A DNA stretch of 42,066 bases from UKL13-2 sp040379385 (GCA_040379385.1 JBEILF010000005.1:1-42066), one strand, 5' to 3'; shown: positions 16,579-25,193, counted from the stretch's first letter. The notes: generated by a model not told the origin, from the sequence alone. Made by a program: numbers and translations.

Positions 16579-17547
16579 TTGTTTTCCTCCTCATCAAAAA
16601 CCAGTTCAATATCGCCGCCCGTTGAGCCCTCTACAGGCTGGCTGGCGAGACTACGCGGTGGTCTCTCCAAAACGCGGGAGCTCCTGAAGACCGACGTCTC
16701 CGACCTGTTCGCGCGTAACCCAGCGATTGACGAAGTCTTTTTTGAAGACTTGGAAACAGCGTTAATTACCGCCGATGTCGGCGTCCGCGCAACTGCGCGG
16801 CTGATCGACAGTCTTAGGCGAGCGCAGCGCGAGAAGAAAATAGTTGAGCGGGCTGCGCTATACGATGAACTCAAAAACAGTTTGGCCGAGCTAATGTCGC
16901 CGCTGGAACGTCCCATGGATACCTCCATCGCTAAGCCCTTTGTAATTATGATCGCAGGTGTAAATGGTGCAGGGAAAACCACGACCATCGGCAAACTCGC
17001 AAAGCATTTCCAGTCAGAAGGTCAGAGCGTCTTACTGGCTGCGGGGGATACATTTCGTGCCGCCGCAAGGGAACAATTGATGACCTGGGGTGCGCGTAAC
17101 AACGTCACCGTTATCGCACAACAAGGCGGCGATTCTGCTGCAGTCATTTTTGATGCTATTCATGCTGCGAAAGCGCGCGGCATCGATATCGTGTTAGCTG
17201 ATACTGCTGGCCGACTACCAACGCAGCTTCACCTCATGGAAGAGATCAAGAAAGTTAAAAGGGTCATCTCCAAAGCCGATCCGTCGGCACCTCACGAGAC
17301 GCTATTGGTGCTGGATGCGAATACCGGACAGAACGCACTGTCGCAGACCAAAGCGTTCGATGATGCACTACAGTTAACCGGACTCGTGGTAACCAAGTTA
17401 GACGGCACGGCCAAGGGCGGTATGTTGGCCGGGCTGGCAGCTGAAAGAGCCGGGCAACCAATACCGGTCAGATTCATTGGAGTAGGCGAATCCATAGATG
17501 ATTTGAAGCCTTTTGTGGCCAAACAGTTCGTTGATGCATTGTTCTAG
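16579..17547 (+). CDS. ftsY: signal recognition particle receptor FtsY
   Basis: SRP-receptor GTPase that docks nascent chain complexes at the membrane; 322 residues, with a short N-terminal region in place of the long acidic domain of E. coli. An N domain covers about 20-110. The G domain has GVNGAGKTTTIGK, DTFRAAAREQL, DTAGRLPTQ, TKLDGTAKGG and the C-terminal FIGVGESIDDLKPF. TTG at 16579 is used as start because AAAGG lies eight bases upstream. Divergent from rsmD across 110 bases, and upstream of ftsE. Confidence 0.95.
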   Translation: MFSSSSKTSSISPPVEPSTGWLARLRGGLSKTRELLKTDVSDLFARNPAIDEVFFEDLETALITADVGVRATARLIDSLRRAQREKKIVERAALYDELKNSLAELMSPLERPMDTSIAKPFVIMIAGVNGAGKTTTIGKLAKHFQSEGQSVLLAAGDTFRAAAREQLMTWGARNNVTVIAQQGGDSAAVIFDAIHAAKARGIDIVLADTAGRLPTQLHLMEEIKKVKRVISKADPSAPHETLLVLDANTGQNALSQTKAFDDALQLTGLVVTKLDGTAKGGMLAGLAAERAGQPIPVRFIGVGESIDDLKPFVAKQFVDALF

Positions 17548-17571
17548 CTGAACCCACCCGGCACCACTATT

Positions 17572-18225
17572 TTGATAACTTTTTCCTCGGTTTCGAAGCG
17601 CTACGCAAATGGTTATGAGGCGCTGAAAGGTATTTCACTCACCATCGAAAATGGCGAGATAGTTGTCGTCACGGGCCACTCTGGCGCTGGGAAATCCACG
17701 CTGCTGCGTCTTGCGGCTGGCGTTGAGTTTGCCTCCACCGGTAACGTATTGGTGAACAATCAAAACCTCGCGCAGCTTAAGGAAACCGGCATCTCGGTGT
17801 TGCGGCAAAATCTCGGCTTGGTGTTCCAGGACCATAAGTTGCTTTTTGACCGGAACGTCTATGGAAACGCCGCCCTCCCCCTAGAAATCGCTGGGTTTAC
17901 CCGTGTCGAAGTCGGCAAGCGTGTTCGCGCCGCCCTCGACAAGGTGGGCCTGCTCCATCGCGAGAAGGCCGACCTTGTCTCATTATCAGGTGGTGAGCAA
18001 CAGCGATTATGCATTGCACGCGCAATCGTCAACCGTCCTTCCATCCTGATTGCAGACGAGCCGACCGGCAATCTTGACCAAGCTTATGCGGCAACCATCT
18101 TGGATCTTTTCAGAAGTTTTAATCAGGTTGGCGTAACCGTCTTGCTCTCAACTCATGACGGGTCCGGATTGGAGCATCTAAAGTGTCGGCAAGTGGAGCT
18201 TGAACACGGGGTAATTGTTCGATGA
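17572..18225 (+). CDS. ftsE: cell division ATP-binding protein FtsE
   Basis: Cytoplasmic ATPase of the FtsEX complex, which controls peptidoglycan hydrolases at the septum. 217 residues with Walker A GHSGAGKST, Q-loop VFQDHKLL, signature LSGGEQQR, Walker B ILIADEPTGNLD and the switch His in LLSTHD. The start is TTG at 17572: the family begins M-I-x-F-x-x-V-S-K-R-Y, which matches here exactly. Overlaps ftsX by ATGA at 18222-18225. Confidence 0.96.
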   Translation: MITFSSVSKRYANGYEALKGISLTIENGEIVVVTGHSGAGKSTLLRLAAGVEFASTGNVLVNNQNLAQLKETGISVLRQNLGLVFQDHKLLFDRNVYGNAALPLEIAGFTRVEVGKRVRAALDKVGLLHREKADLVSLSGGEQQRLCIARAIVNRPSILIADEPTGNLDQAYAATILDLFRSFNQVGVTVLLSTHDGSGLEHLKCRQVELEHGVIVR

Positions 18226-19133
18226 ACGCAACACTCAATGCACACATGCAGGCGCTAGCACGCGCTCTTGGCAGAATGCGCACGCAGCCACTGGCCACCT
18301 GCCTCTCGATCACCGTCATCGCTATCGCCATTTTGTTGCCGTTGGGTCTTTATGTTTTGTTTGACAACGTTATCAGCGCCGCTTCCCAGCTGAACACCGA
18401 ACCAAATGTGAATGTCTACCTAGAGTTGACGACAAGCGACCAAGAAGCCAAAGATGTTGAAAAGAAACTTCGCGTGCATTCCAACTCGGCCCAAGTAACG
18501 TTTGTCTCGCGTGAAGCTGCGTTGGCCGACATGAGGAAGCGCGCGAATCTTAGTGATTTACTCGCCGATATCGATACAAACCCGCTCCCGCATGCGTTTT
18601 CCATCAAGCCGCAGTCATTTGAGATGAGCATGCTGGAGGCTATGCGCAAAGAAATATTGTCCATTCCCAAAGTGGAAACCGTGAGCATGGACTTCGAGTG
18701 GGCAAAGCAACTAACGCGCTTCGCAAGATTTGTCGAACATCTGGTGATCTTGTTGGGCGGTTTGCTAGGCGCTGCAGTCCTATTCGTCGTTGGCAATACA
18801 ATTCGCCTGCAGATGCTGACGCAGAAGGATGAAATCGTCGTCGCTCGACTGATCGGCGCTCCGCGGCGTTTTGTGCTTCGCCCCTTCCTGTACTTTGGCG
18901 CGCTTCAGGGTGCACTTGCCGGCCTACTTGCCGTCGCAGCCACCCTCGGTATAGGGTTATGGGTCGGCGGGGAGGTGAATGCGTTCGTGGCGTCCTATGG
19001 CGGGAATTTTTTCACGCAGGGCCCCTCCTTCGAACAGTCGCTGTCTGTGATTACGGTTGCGGGCATCATGGGGTGGCTTGGTGCACTCATCTCTGTCTCG
19101 ATGTACTGGCGACAGATCGAAGCTTCAAGGTAA
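18222..19133 (+). CDS. ftsX: cell division protein FtsX
   Basis: Membrane partner of FtsE; 303 residues with four membrane segments at about 27-50, 172-194, 224-248 and 273-295. A periplasmic domain of about 115 residues lies between the first two (NTEPNVNVYLEL...VETVSMDFEWAKQL). This is the classical FtsX topology. Translationally coupled to ftsE. Confidence 0.95.
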   Translation: MNATLNAHMQALARALGRMRTQPLATCLSITVIAIAILLPLGLYVLFDNVISAASQLNTEPNVNVYLELTTSDQEAKDVEKKLRVHSNSAQVTFVSREAALADMRKRANLSDLLADIDTNPLPHAFSIKPQSFEMSMLEAMRKEILSIPKVETVSMDFEWAKQLTRFARFVEHLVILLGGLLGAAVLFVVGNTIRLQMLTQKDEIVVARLIGAPRRFVLRPFLYFGALQGALAGLLAVAATLGIGLWVGGEVNAFVASYGGNFFTQGPSFEQSLSVITVAGIMGWLGALISVSMYWRQIEASR

Positions 19134-19484
19134 AGTCTTTGCTGGACGGCGATTTTCAAGCATTTTTGCCTGAAGAGGCCCGTGTTTCCTTATCGTTAAA
19201 CTCCGTCCTACATCGCGGCGGTACGGCGTGTCGCCCAAAGTCGGTCCAGCTCGCCCAAGTTTATACGCGAAATTTGCCCCGAATAGAAGAATAATTACTT
19301 TAAATCAAAGACTTGGAAAACAAGTCAGTCTTTACACATTGCTCCATCTTTTGGATTCATGAATCGCCTTCACAATTGAACTTCTCAAGTTATTAGCACT
19401 CTCATTGCCAGAGTGCTAATATACACAGCAAGTAACTTCAGCCAAGCATCGCAGTCGTTGCAAGTACCAGAATAGGAGCTATTA
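19134..19484 (+). promoter_or_regulatory. rpoH upstream region
   Basis: About 350 bases between ftsX and rpoH with no supported gene; a 111-codon frame here overlaps the ftsX end and looks like a shadow. The distal part holds the CIRCE element (19393-19419) and a possible sigma-70 promoter overlapping it (TTAGCA at 19393-19398, 18-base spacer, TAATAT at 19417-19422). A transcript from there would have a leader of about 55 bases ending with AGGAG before the rpoH ATG. I see no clear terminator for ftsX. Confidence 0.55.
19393..19419 (+). promoter_or_regulatory. CIRCE operator (HrcA binding site)
   Basis: Perfect consensus: TTAGCACTC (19393-19401), nine-base spacer, GAGTGCTAA (19411-19419). CIRCE is the binding site of the heat-shock repressor HrcA. 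It lies 65 bases before the rpoH start and overlaps the best -10 candidate (TAATAT, 19417-19422), so bound HrcA should block transcription of the heat-shock sigma factor. Confidence 0.95.
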
Positions 19485-20345
19485 ATGTCTACCGCAAGCA
19501 TGAATCTTCCAGCCTTGTCAGTCGCAAGTTTGGAAAACTACATCTCCACCGTCAACCGCATACCCATGCTGACCCCAGAACGCGAGTATGAACTGGGTGT
19601 TGCACTAAAGACGCGTGGCGACCTTGCCGCAGCCTCCGAACTCGTGATGTCGCACCTGCGACTGGTAGTTTCGATCGCGCGCAACTATGCCGGATATGGA
19701 CTTCAGCAATCAGACCTCATTCAAGAAGGCAATATTGGTCTGATGAAAGCAGTCAAACGATTTGACCCAGATCGCGGTGTACGGCTTGTGTCCTTTGCCG
19801 TGCATTGGATCAAAGCAGAAATGCATGAATACATCTTGAAAAACTGGCGCATCGTGAAGGTTGCGACGACAAAAGCACAGCGCAAATTGTTCTTTAACCT
19901 ACGCTCAATGAAGCCAAACTTTGGCACGCTGTCCCCAACGGAGGTAAAAGAAGTTGCGCGGCAACTCAATGTCAAAGAAACTGATGTCAGCGAGATGGAG
20001 AGACGGCTGACCGGACAAGAAATTTCGCTCGAACCCAATGATAGGGACGACGAGAGCTGGGTCAGCCCGATTGCCTACCTTGCAGACAATTCCGTGGATC
20101 CTGCCGAGCGACTTGGTGCAATGCAAAAGGAATTTGCCGCGATAACAGGCATGGAAGCTGCACTCGCTACATTAGATGAGCGCAGTCGGCGAATCATTGA
20201 AAGCCGCTGGCTCAATGACGGCGAAGAAAAAACGTTGCACGAGTTGGCGGCAGAATATGGCGTTTCAGCTGAGCGTATTCGCCAGATCGAAGCCAAAGCG
20301 ATGCAAAAAATGAAGCTGCAACTGCAGGATTACGCAGCCGCCTAA
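19485..20345 (+). CDS. rpoH: heat-shock sigma factor RpoH (sigma-32)
   Basis: Directs RNA polymerase to heat-shock promoters; 286 residues. Region 2 holds HLRLVVSIARNYAGYGL and QSDLIQEGNIGLMKAV, the RpoH box QRKLFFNLR lies at 132-140, and region 4.2 ends with a helix-turn-helix (ELAAEYGVSAERIRQIEAKAMQKM). AGGAG precedes the ATG. The gene stands alone, with CIRCE upstream and a strong terminator downstream, so its transcription is probably under HrcA. Confidence 0.97.
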   Translation: MSTASMNLPALSVASLENYISTVNRIPMLTPEREYELGVALKTRGDLAAASELVMSHLRLVVSIARNYAGYGLQQSDLIQEGNIGLMKAVKRFDPDRGVRLVSFAVHWIKAEMHEYILKNWRIVKVATTKAQRKLFFNLRSMKPNFGTLSPTEVKEVARQLNVKETDVSEMERRLTGQEISLEPNDRDDESWVSPIAYLADNSVDPAERLGAMQKEFAAITGMEAALATLDERSRRIIESRWLNDGEEKTLHELAAEYGVSAERIRQIEAKAMQKMKLQLQDYAAA

Positions 20346-20363
20346 GGCTGTTGTCGACCCAGC

Positions 20364-20392
20364 AAAAAGGGCATCTAACCAGTGCCCTTTTT
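20364..20392. terminator. bidirectional terminator between rpoH and ridA
   Basis: A ten-pair stem (AAAAAGGGCA at 20364-20373, TGCCCTTTTT at 20383-20392) with a nine-base loop. It has an A-run on one side and a T-run on the other, so it can end both rpoH (plus) and the convergent ridA (minus, stop at 20414). Confidence 0.88.
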
Positions 20393-20413
20393 GTTTGCTG
20401 CCTGCGAAGGCGA

Positions 20414-20761
20414 TCAGCGCGCCGCAACCACTAGCATTTCCACTTTCCACTCTGGTTTCGCCAGCTTGGCCTCGACTGTCGCTCTCGGCGGCGTCGCCCC
20501 CGGAACAACCCATCCATCCCAAACGGCATTCATGCCAGGAAAATCTTGCATGTCAGCAATAAAAATTGTTACTTGCAGAAGTTTCGATTTATCACTGCCC
20601 GCCTCCCATAGGAGCTTATCGATCGCCGCGAGGACTTGACGCGTCTGACCCGAGATATCTTGCGTATTATCCTCAGCAACCTGCCCAGCTAGGTACACGG
20701 TGTCGCCGTGAACCGCGATCTCGGATAGTCGTTTACCGACGTGCATTCGCTCAATAGTCAT
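20414..20761 (-). CDS. RidA family protein (YjgF/YER057c/UK114)
   Basis: Trimeric RidA-fold protein of 115 residues. True RidA hydrolyses reactive enamine/imine intermediates to protect PLP enzymes. It has the conserved substrate-binding Arg in PPRATVEA and the GQVA strand. The divergent start MTIERMHVGKRLSEI places it in a subfamily different from classical RidA, so the exact substrate is open. It lies just downstream of sco1 on the same strand. Confidence 0.88.
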   Translation of the reverse strand: MTIERMHVGKRLSEIAVHGDTVYLAGQVAEDNTQDISGQTRQVLAAIDKLLWEAGSDKSKLLQVTIFIADMQDFPGMNAVWDGWVVPGATPPRATVEAKLAKPEWKVEMLVVAAR

Positions 20762-20772
20762 GCTGTTTCTCC

Positions 20773-21357
20773 CTAAAAAAGCTTCTCTATATCAGCTGCC
20801 AATTTATCTGCCGGCAACCCATAAGGCGCCATCAAACGCAGGCGACCCTGCGTATCAAAGATCAATATCCCTGCGGTATGGTCAACGGTATAAGTATCTG
20901 CCGTCTTCCCTGCAACGACTCGCGAGATGATTTTGAAGTCTTTGGTCACCTTTGCCGTAGCAGCTTCATCACCATACAGCCCAAGGAAAGTTGGGTTGAA
21001 CGAGGAAACATATTTTGAGAGGAGTTCTGGTGTATCGCGCTTTGGGTCAACTGTGATGAACAAGACTTGCAACTTTTTGCTATCAGGACCAAGCTGTTGC
21101 AAGACTTGCCGCATTTCCGACAGGGTGGTTGGACACACATCAGGACAAAAGGTGAAACCAAAAAAAATCGCCACTACCTTGCCGTGAAAATCAGCCAGCG
21201 TACGCGGTTTTCCAGTGTGGTCGGTCAGCCGAAAATCCGTCCCGTAGCCTTGTGCACCGGTGATATCTACCGAATTAAATGATGGCGGGGCCTGGCGGCA
21301 ACCTGAAATCAGCAGCAATACTAGGCAAAAACTGGCAACCCAAACGGTACGCAACAT
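20773..21357 (-). CDS. sco1: SCO1/SenC copper chaperone for cytochrome oxidase
   Basis: Periplasmic, membrane-anchored thioredoxin-fold chaperone that helps load the CuA site. 194 residues with a lipoprotein signal (LLLISGC, Cys20), the copper motif CPDVC (Cys71, Cys75) and the third ligand His160 in VDHTAG. Its ATG overlaps the ctaB stop by one base (TAATG), so it is the last coupled gene of the oxidase assembly operon before ridA. Confidence 0.95.
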   Translation of the reverse strand: MLRTVWVASFCLVLLLISGCRQAPPSFNSVDITGAQGYGTDFRLTDHTGKPRTLADFHGKVVAIFFGFTFCPDVCPTTLSEMRQVLQQLGPDSKKLQVLFITVDPKRDTPELLSKYVSSFNPTFLGLYGDEAATAKVTKDFKIISRVVAGKTADTYTVDHTAGILIFDTQGRLRLMAPYGLPADKLAADIEKLF

Positions 21358-22268
21358 TAGAATCTCGCGACGAGAGGCGCGTAGTGATCAATCAATAGCG
21401 CCGCAAACAGTAACGCGAGATACAAGATCGAAAAATTGAATGTCTTCCTCGCGAGCGCATCGGTATAGCGACGATACAGCTTTACGGCGAACCAGATAAA
21501 TATCGCGTTCAAGATGACGGCGCTAAGCAGATAGAACCAAGCGGCCATGCCGACAACAAACGGCAGCAACGTCGCTGCGGACAACATCAAGGTGTAGAGG
21601 AGCAAGTGTAGCTTGGTGAATTGATCGCCGTGCGTTACCGGGAGCATCGGAACCCCAGCCTTTGCGTATTCCTTTTTGCGGTAGAGTGCTAGCGCCCAAA
21701 AATGCGGCGGGGTCCAAGCGAAAATAATCAGGAAAAGTAGCAGTGCCTGTGGATCCACCACTCCGGCGACCGCTGCCCAGCCAAGAATTGGCGGCATCGC
21801 GCCGGAGGCACCACCAATCACAATATTCTGTGGCGTCGCTGGTTTCAGGACCACAGTGTAGATCACCGCATAGCCGACAAACGTTCCCAAGGTTAACCAC
21901 ATCGTCAACGGGTTAACGTAATGGTAGAGAATAATCAACCCGATACCGCCAACGATACCTGCGAGCAACAATACTTGTATGGTGGAAATGGACCCCGCCA
22001 CGGTAGGCCGATCTCTCGTCCGCGCCATGTTGCGGTCGATGGCCTGCTCAACCAAACAATTGAATGCCGCAGCGGCACCCGCGACCAGCCATATGCCTCC
22101 GGTTGCTGTCAACATCAGTGGTAGATCCCAGCCGATACCAACGGGATATGCGAGCATCATGCCGATCACCGCCGTAAACACGATGAGGGCGTTGACCCGA
22201 GGCTTTGTCAGCTGCAAGAACTGCATTAACACGCTTGGTTGGCGATAGGAAATTAGATTTTCAGTCAC
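21357..22268 (-). CDS. ctaB: protoheme IX farnesyltransferase (heme O synthase)
   Basis: UbiA-family membrane prenyltransferase that turns heme b into heme o; 303 residues and about nine membrane segments. The prenyl-diphosphate motif is NCLVEQAIDRNMARTRDRP. GTG at 22268 is chosen as start, giving about 20 residues before the conserved LTKPRVNAL as is usual. An ATG at 22226 is the alternative, and an in-frame start at 22370 would overlap ctaA. Downstream of ctaA, which uses its product. Confidence 0.95.
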   Translation of the reverse strand: MTENLISYRQPSVLMQFLQLTKPRVNALIVFTAVIGMMLAYPVGIGWDLPLMLTATGGIWLVAGAAAAFNCLVEQAIDRNMARTRDRPTVAGSISTIQVLLLAGIVGGIGLIILYHYVNPLTMWLTLGTFVGYAVIYTVVLKPATPQNIVIGGASGAMPPILGWAAVAGVVDPQALLLFLIIFAWTPPHFWALALYRKKEYAKAGVPMLPVTHGDQFTKLHLLLYTLMLSAATLLPFVVGMAAWFYLLSAVILNAIFIWFAVKLYRRYTDALARKTFNFSILYLALLFAALLIDHYAPLVARF

Positions 22269-22285
22269 GTTGCGAGTCCGGAAAT

Positions 22286-23359
22286 TCAAATTCTGTTCAT
22301 TCGATATATGATGACAACAGTGAGTGCCATAAGCAGCGCAGCAAGACCGTTGTGGGCAACCGAAATCCAAATGGGCAAACTAAACCATACGTTGCAAAGC
22401 CCTAGAATTATCTGCAGCGCGAGCATCACACCTAGCATTTTTCCAACCCGCTGCCCAGTTTCGGTTTTTGCCAATCGCCAAGAAAAAAATCCAACAACCA
22501 ATACAACAACAAGTGCGCCAAGCCGATGCATCCAGTGGATGGCTCTGAGTGCATCGATCGTCAGCAATTCTCCATCCGGCCCGACACCAAGCGGCCGAAC
22601 GATGTGAAAAGCATTGGCGAAGTCCATAGCCGGCACCCACTTACCGTTGCACGTTGGCAAATCCACGCAGGCCAGCGCCGCGTAATTTGTGCTTGTCCAC
22701 CCTCCAAGCACAATCTGCATAAACAACACACACGCAGCTACTACAGCAAACACCCTTAACCCCGCAGGCACAATTATACGTTCCCCCAGTTTTCCGACTC
22801 CCGGCTGCGTTGCAAGCAACAGAATCAGCAGAGTGAATATGGCAACACCGCCCAATAGGTGTGACGTAACGATGGCCGGCTTTAGCAACATCGTTACGGT
22901 CCACGCGCCAAGCGCGGCCTGAAAGATAACCGCCGCCGCAATCACGGTTGCCAGCGCAGGCGACTGCGCAAAGCGACGCCGGTTGCGCCAGGCGGCGAAC
23001 ATGATCGCCGCGATCAGCGCACCCACCACCATCGCCAGATACCTGTGCGCCATCTCCTTCCACGCTTTCGCCATGGTTACCGGTCCACCCGGCAAAGCGG
23101 CTTCGGCCGCACGAATTTCCTCGGTTGAATGGTGCGGCGTCAAGTTGCCATAACATCCGGGCCAGTCTGGACATCCAAGTCCGGCGTCCGACAATCGGAC
23201 ATAAGCGCCGAGAATGATCAGTACAAATGTGGTCACAGCGGTCGCGGCGATGAGCCGACGAAACCGCACTTGATCACGACCAATCCACATCCAGGCCCCA
23301 ACAATGATTGCTAACGTGATCATCCCTACTACGCTGTGCTCTATTACACTCATACGCAT
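22286..23359 (-). CDS. ctaA: heme A synthase
   Basis: Membrane enzyme that oxidises heme o to heme a for the aa3 oxidase. 357 residues, eight membrane segments, and conserved heme-ligand His residues in EMAHRYLA, TSHLLGG, IHWMHRLGA and SVAHNGLAAL. The Cys pairs in the periplasmic loops (LGCPDWPGCYG and LACVDLPTCNG) are the redox-active ones seen in CtaA. It starts 12 bases after the SCO-like gene. Confidence 0.96.
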   Translation of the reverse strand: MRMSVIEHSVVGMITLAIIVGAWMWIGRDQVRFRRLIAATAVTTFVLIILGAYVRLSDAGLGCPDWPGCYGNLTPHHSTEEIRAAEAALPGGPVTMAKAWKEMAHRYLAMVVGALIAAIMFAAWRNRRRFAQSPALATVIAAAVIFQAALGAWTVTMLLKPAIVTSHLLGGVAIFTLLILLLATQPGVGKLGERIIVPAGLRVFAVVAACVLFMQIVLGGWTSTNYAALACVDLPTCNGKWVPAMDFANAFHIVRPLGVGPDGELLTIDALRAIHWMHRLGALVVVLVVGFFSWRLAKTETGQRVGKMLGVMLALQIILGLCNVWFSLPIWISVAHNGLAALLMALTVVIIYRMNRI

Positions 23360-23371
23360 TACGTCAAACCT

Positions 23372-23989
23372 CTATTTTGGTTCTGCATTTTCCATCTCTT
23401 TCCCAAGCTGGGAGGCCTTCAGCACGCGACGAAGGTCTGCGGCCAGCTGTTTGATATCTTGATCCGCCCGATAACTCATAAACAAATTTCCCATTGGGTC
23501 GACCGCGTAGATATAGCCGCGACCGTCCGTCGTATCACCGGAAACACGCGGCAACTTTGCAAGCCAGATTGAGTCCTTGGCCGAAACGAAGGCAGTACCC
23601 GCATTGTCCTCGGCCAATTTTGTGGGAACAGGGAGCCCGTCGTCGACCAACATCACGCGCACCACCCGGTCCAACTCTTTGCCAACCAGTAGACGAGCCT
23701 GACGCATAGTGTGCAACTTAGCAATACAGGTCGACTCACAGGCACCGCTATCGCGCGTCAGGATCAGCCACTTCCCGCGGAATGCCTTCGAGGCCGCAGC
23801 AGGAGGCGCGTCCTTTGCGTCAATCGCATCAAAAGGTATTTTCGGCAACTGCACAACCGGGACAACGAGATCGCCAAAGTTATTGGTCGTTTTTGGCTTC
23901 CAAAAGAAAAACATCAGGTACGACGCAGTGATCGGCAGGGCAAATAGCACGAACATGAGCACGAACTTAACACGTGGCGATAGCCTCAT
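23372..23989 (-). CDS. SCO-like thioredoxin-fold protein of the oxidase locus, lacks the copper-ligand His
   Basis: 205 residues: an N-terminal membrane anchor at about 8-29, then a periplasmic domain. It keeps a CxxxC motif (Cys84-EST-Cys88) in the position of the SCO copper motif. The C-terminal strand reads YAVDPMGNLF where SCO1 has YTVDHTAGIL, so the third copper ligand (His) is replaced by Pro. Proteins of this size are usually found between surf1 and ctaA in betaproteobacteria, annotated as hypothetical or SCO-like; a thiol-redox role in CuA assembly is inference. The start at 23989 overlaps the surf1 stop as ATGA; longer in-frame starts would lie inside surf1. Confidence 0.75.
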   Translation of the reverse strand: MRLSPRVKFVLMFVLFALPITASYLMFFFWKPKTTNNFGDLVVPVVQLPKIPFDAIDAKDAPPAAASKAFRGKWLILTRDSGACESTCIAKLHTMRQARLLVGKELDRVVRVMLVDDGLPVPTKLAEDNAGTAFVSAKDSIWLAKLPRVSGDTTDGRGYIYAVDPMGNLFMSYRADQDIKQLAADLRRVLKASQLGKEMENAEPK

Positions 23990-24741
23990 CCGAACCGATC
24001 CGCTTTCTTGAGTTTTAGATTCAACACCAGCCATAACACCACGACTGTTGTTGCCAGCGAGTACCAAGTCAACATGTACTCGACATGTTTAGCCACCTTT
24101 GCATCAGGTCGTTCAGAAATGTGCGTAAGGCCTGCATCCGTCGGATTCGCAAGCAACATAAGCCCGGCAACATGGCGCCCGGTCCGCTGGCGATAGCGCT
24201 CAATGGTCAGATTTTGCCAAACGCTCCCCTGCACCGGCGATTGCTCGCCTAGTTCCAGAAATTTCGCGTTAGGCAGCGACAACATCCCGCGCACTTCTAC
24301 CAGACCTGCGGGTACACCGACAAGGGGAGGCGCGGGGTAGGCTGCACTTCGTGGAACAAACCCGCGATTTACCAATACTACTAACCGCGTAGACCCCTCG
24401 ATCAAAAGAGGGGTTACAACATGGTATCCAACCGTCGCCCCTTCACTCTTGTTGTCGAGGAAGATCTGGCCCGCCGCGTCGTAGACACCCCTTGCAATGG
24501 CACGTCGGAACACGTCGCGTTCTACCACCAGCTCGCCATCAACATGTAACGGCGGCTCTACCACCCGCAGGTCTAAACTCGCCTGTAACTGGGTCTTTTC
24601 GGCCACTCTACCGCGCTGCCAGTTGCCGAGATGCACCGTCATCACGAGCGTGACCAATGCGGCAACGGTTGGCACGAGGGTCGGCTGAAACCGCAGCTGA
24701 GTTAGCCTTCTTATCGAATAGAACATCAAGGGCAATCTCAT
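23986..24741 (-). CDS. SURF1 family cytochrome oxidase assembly protein
   Basis: Assists insertion of heme a into subunit I. About 251 residues with membrane segments at both ends (LVPTVAALVTLVMTVHLGNWQ near the N-terminus, MLTWYSLATTVVVLWLVLN near the C-terminus), the family motif GNWQ and the NRGFVPRS strand. The start is uncertain: ATG at 24741 or 24726, neither with a good Shine-Dalgarno site. It opens the surf1-SCO-like-ctaA-ctaB-sco1 unit and is divergent from the small gene at 24888. Confidence 0.92.
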   Translation of the reverse strand: MRLPLMFYSIRRLTQLRFQPTLVPTVAALVTLVMTVHLGNWQRGRVAEKTQLQASLDLRVVEPPLHVDGELVVERDVFRRAIARGVYDAAGQIFLDNKSEGATVGYHVVTPLLIEGSTRLVVLVNRGFVPRSAAYPAPPLVGVPAGLVEVRGMLSLPNAKFLELGEQSPVQGSVWQNLTIERYRQRTGRHVAGLMLLANPTDAGLTHISERPDAKVAKHVEYMLTWYSLATTVVVLWLVLNLKLKKADRFG

Positions 24742-24887
24742 GTAAACAACAGGAGCAAAAATAAAAAAATCAGCCCGCCAAAACAACTAGCCAGGAAGTT
24801 ACTATCCACAAACTACTTCATCGGCCCCATACGACAAGGATTTACCGCGATAATTCTCTGGTGGTCGGTTGACCTGGGAGAAAAAAC

Positions 24888-25079
24888 ATGAAATATGTGC
24901 TGGTATTGCTGCTGTTACTCGTCATCATTAGTTTATTCTCGGGGTTGTTCTTCATGTATCGCAACAATGGACACTCGAGGAAAATGGTCAATGCGCTGAA
25001 AATTCGCGTTGGCTTTTCGATTATTGCGTTCTTAGTCGCCGTGGGCGGGTTCGTATTCGGCTGGTTTCCCCGAGGTTAG
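24888..25079 (+). CDS. twin transmembrane protein (DUF2909 type)
   Basis: 63 residues almost entirely made of two membrane helices (about 3-23 and 42-60) joined by a short basic loop (YRNNGHSRKMVNALKIR). This matches the small DUF2909 proteins commonly found beside ctaE and surf1 in betaproteobacteria. GGGAG lies seven bases before the ATG. Function unknown; location suggests a link to the oxidase. It runs opposite to the surrounding genes and ends at a shared terminator. Confidence 0.85.
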   Translation: MKYVLVLLLLLVIISLFSGLFFMYRNNGHSRKMVNALKIRVGFSIIAFLVAVGGFVFGWFPRG

Positions 25080-25138
25080 CGCCATAAACTTTCCGCACTG
25101 TCTCTTACCAATTCTCACTTTGGTGGAGTGGTACTACG

Positions 25139-25175
25139 AAAAAAAGGCCGCCAGCATGAGCTGGCGGCCTTTTTT
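25139..25175. terminator. bidirectional terminator between the twin-TM gene and ctaE
   Basis: A very strong perfect hairpin: 25140-25155 pairs with 25160-25175 around loop ATGA, with core GGCCGCCAGC/GCTGGCGGCC flanked by an A-run and a T-run. It serves the plus-strand gene ending at 25079 and the minus-strand ctaE ending at 25194. Confidence 0.95.
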
Positions 25176-25193
25176 GATAGACGCCAAATGTTG

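Noticed and set aside
19375..19405. Possible sigma-32 promoter (ATTGAA ... TCTCAT) before rpoH
   Set aside because: The spacing is about 19 bases, too long for sigma-32, and the -10 match is poor; the CIRCE-overlapping sigma-70 site fits better.
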